This document shows, piece after piece, positions 63,006-64,000 of a DNA stretch of 64,000 nt. Both the position numbers and the translations under genes were made by a program. The notes beneath the pieces are model-generated. The model ran no database searches. It worked only from the letters and a program-made list of their open reading frames with translations, and was not told the origin of the DNA. Position 1 is the first letter of the stretch; every line of letters starts with the position of its first letter. Origin of the DNA: Clostridium hydrogeniformans DSM 21757 (GTDB taxonomy: Bacteria; Bacillota; Clostridia; Clostridiales; Clostridiaceae); the NCBI RefSeq assembly GCF_000686705.1, contig NZ_JMLJ01000015.1, forward strand, positions 62,001 through 126,000, given 5' to 3'.

Positions 63006-64000
63006 ATGGGGATGAAGAATAAAAAGCTTTTAACAATATTTATAATTTCTATATGTGTATATACATTCTTAGTATATAAAAAAGTAAATGTCCCTATAGA
63101 AGATTTAACTATCCCTTCATTAACAGCTCTAGATATAGAAAAACAAGGGGATGAAGAAGTTTTCTTAATAGAAAACACCACATATACCTATAAAAAAAAT
63201 GAGCCTAAGAAAAAGTTAAATCCCACTGCTAGTGGGGTAACTTTAGGTAAAGCTAGGGAAAATTATGACTTAACATCCAAAGGTACTATTCTTCCTGGAC
63301 TTCAAAAAGCTATATTATTTGGTACTAAGCTCTCTGAAACAGGACTAAATAAATGTATGGATTTATTCTTTTCTACTAGAAGTTACACAGACCTATGTCA
63401 ATGTGCTATAACAAGAGCTAATGGCAAAGATGTGTCAGAGCTAAATTTAAGCGGAGATATTGATATTGCAGATTTTATTGAAGGTATGTTAAAAAGTTCT
63501 TACTATGGAACATTTTTTTCTGAAAACTATAGACTTATAGATATATATGCTTCCTTATCCTCTGAAGGTAGAAATCTTGTATTACCTTATATAGATATAA
63601 AAAATAATAGTCCTTATATAGTAGGCCTTGCTTTATTTAAAGGTGATAAGGTAGTAAAATATTTAGACGTTGATGATAGTAAAACCATGAATATATTAAG
63701 AGAAAATAACCTAGGTGGAATTATATCTTTCAAAGAATCTAATGAAGAATCCATAGATTGCGCCGTTAAATCCTATAGAAAAGTTAAGTATAGTAAAGAT
63801 TCAGATGGTAAATTCCACTTTACTATAAATGTATCTATGATTGGTGATGTAATTCTAAATAGTATGTATGATAACTTATCAAAATCTCCTGAAAAAATAA
63901 AGGAAGTTGAACACAAGTTAGAAGATACTATAAGAAAACAGTGTTACTCTTTTATTGAAGATATGCAAATGAAATATAAGGTTGATTGTTTAGAACTTGG
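63006..64000 (+). CDS. gerKC: Spore germination lipoprotein GerKC, partial (runs off the window)
   Basis: At least 331 residues, no stop before the window ends. The start ATG 63006 follows AAAAAGGAG near the gerKA stop; ATG 63012 is an alternative. An N-terminal membrane segment with a cysteine (FIISICVYTF) may be lipidated. Typical GerC features: IPSLTALDIEKQG, KAILFGTKLSETGL, and ALFKGDKVV. It is the C subunit of the receptor. gerKB is not visible and may lie beyond the window or elsewhere, as clostridial gerKB can be separate. Confidence 0.92.
   Translation, partial: MGMKNKKLLTIFIISICVYTFLVYKKVNVPIEDLTIPSLTALDIEKQGDEEVFLIENTTYTYKKNEPKKKLNPTASGVTLGKARENYDLTSKGTILPGLQKAILFGTKLSETGLNKCMDLFFSTRSYTDLCQCAITRANGKDVSELNLSGDIDIADFIEGMLKSSYYGTFFSENYRLIDIYASLSSEGRNLVLPYIDIKNNSPYIVGLALFKGDKVVKYLDVDDSKTMNILRENNLGGIISFKESNEESIDCAVKSYRKVKYSKDSDGKFHFTINVSMIGDVILNSMYDNLSKSPEKIKEVEHKLEDTIRKQCYSFIEDMQMKYKVDCLEL

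Overview
The window is low-GC, AT-rich DNA of a spore-forming Firmicute, most likely Clostridium sensu stricto. The host genes that point there are CotF-type spore coat proteins, a GerA-type germinant receptor (gerKA-gerKC order), rubrerythrin, YhaM, and a clostridial type I-B-like CRISPR repeat. I cannot name the species from sequence alone.

Left host flank (1-5876): two small coat-like genes; a three-gene ABC-2 exporter operon; a large secreted NlpC/P60 hydrolase with FG-GAP-like repeats; a decayed tRNA; and a truncated gene remnant next to the attachment site.

Prophage (about 5877-40276): a 34.4-kb siphovirus-type prophage integrated in the 3' half of a tRNA-Arg(ACG) gene. An exact 56-bp direct repeat (5877-5932 and 40221-40276) marks its ends, and paired TGTGGGAA integrase arm sites lie just inside both. 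From right to left it carries integrase, an ImmA-like peptidase and a CI-type repressor (plus strand), an operator region with many ACGT-centred sites, then on the minus strand cro/xis-like genes, a ParB-like protein, many tiny ORFs, an Erf recombinase, a replication initiator with internal iterons, a SpoIIID-family regulator, a DUF1064 nuclease-like protein, SSB, a late regulator, a ParB-like plus radical SAM gene pair, terminase, portal, head, tail (with a -1 frameshift chaperone pair), a very large tail-tip protein, two small holin-like proteins and an amidase endolysin. Between the lysis genes and the left attachment site is an accessory island: HicAB toxin-antitoxin, a 12-repeat CRISPR array with no cas genes, and a 26-residue hydrophobic peptide gene with its own promoter. 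A second hydrophobic peptide (34 aa, plus strand) with a hairpin-covered ribosome binding site lies between the early and late modules.

Right host flank (40277-64000): intact tRNA-Arg followed by a decayed tandem copy; a soluble orphan histidine kinase; a conserved clostridial protein; DegV; rubrerythrin; sbcDC; a second ABC system with a secreted partner; PepT; a DUF1189-type membrane protein; lipoate ligase and lipoyl synthase; YhaM; an M42 peptidase; a CCA-adding-type nucleotidyltransferase; an AEC transporter; and gerKA with the start of gerKC. A 90-140 bp hairpin-containing repeat occurs three times in the host DNA, at the window start and at both ends of sbcDC.

The points most worth following up are the accessory island (CRISPR with type I toxin-like peptide and HicAB), the prophage SpoIIID homologue, the ParB-like/radical SAM pair beside terminase, and the tRNA-like dispersed repeat.
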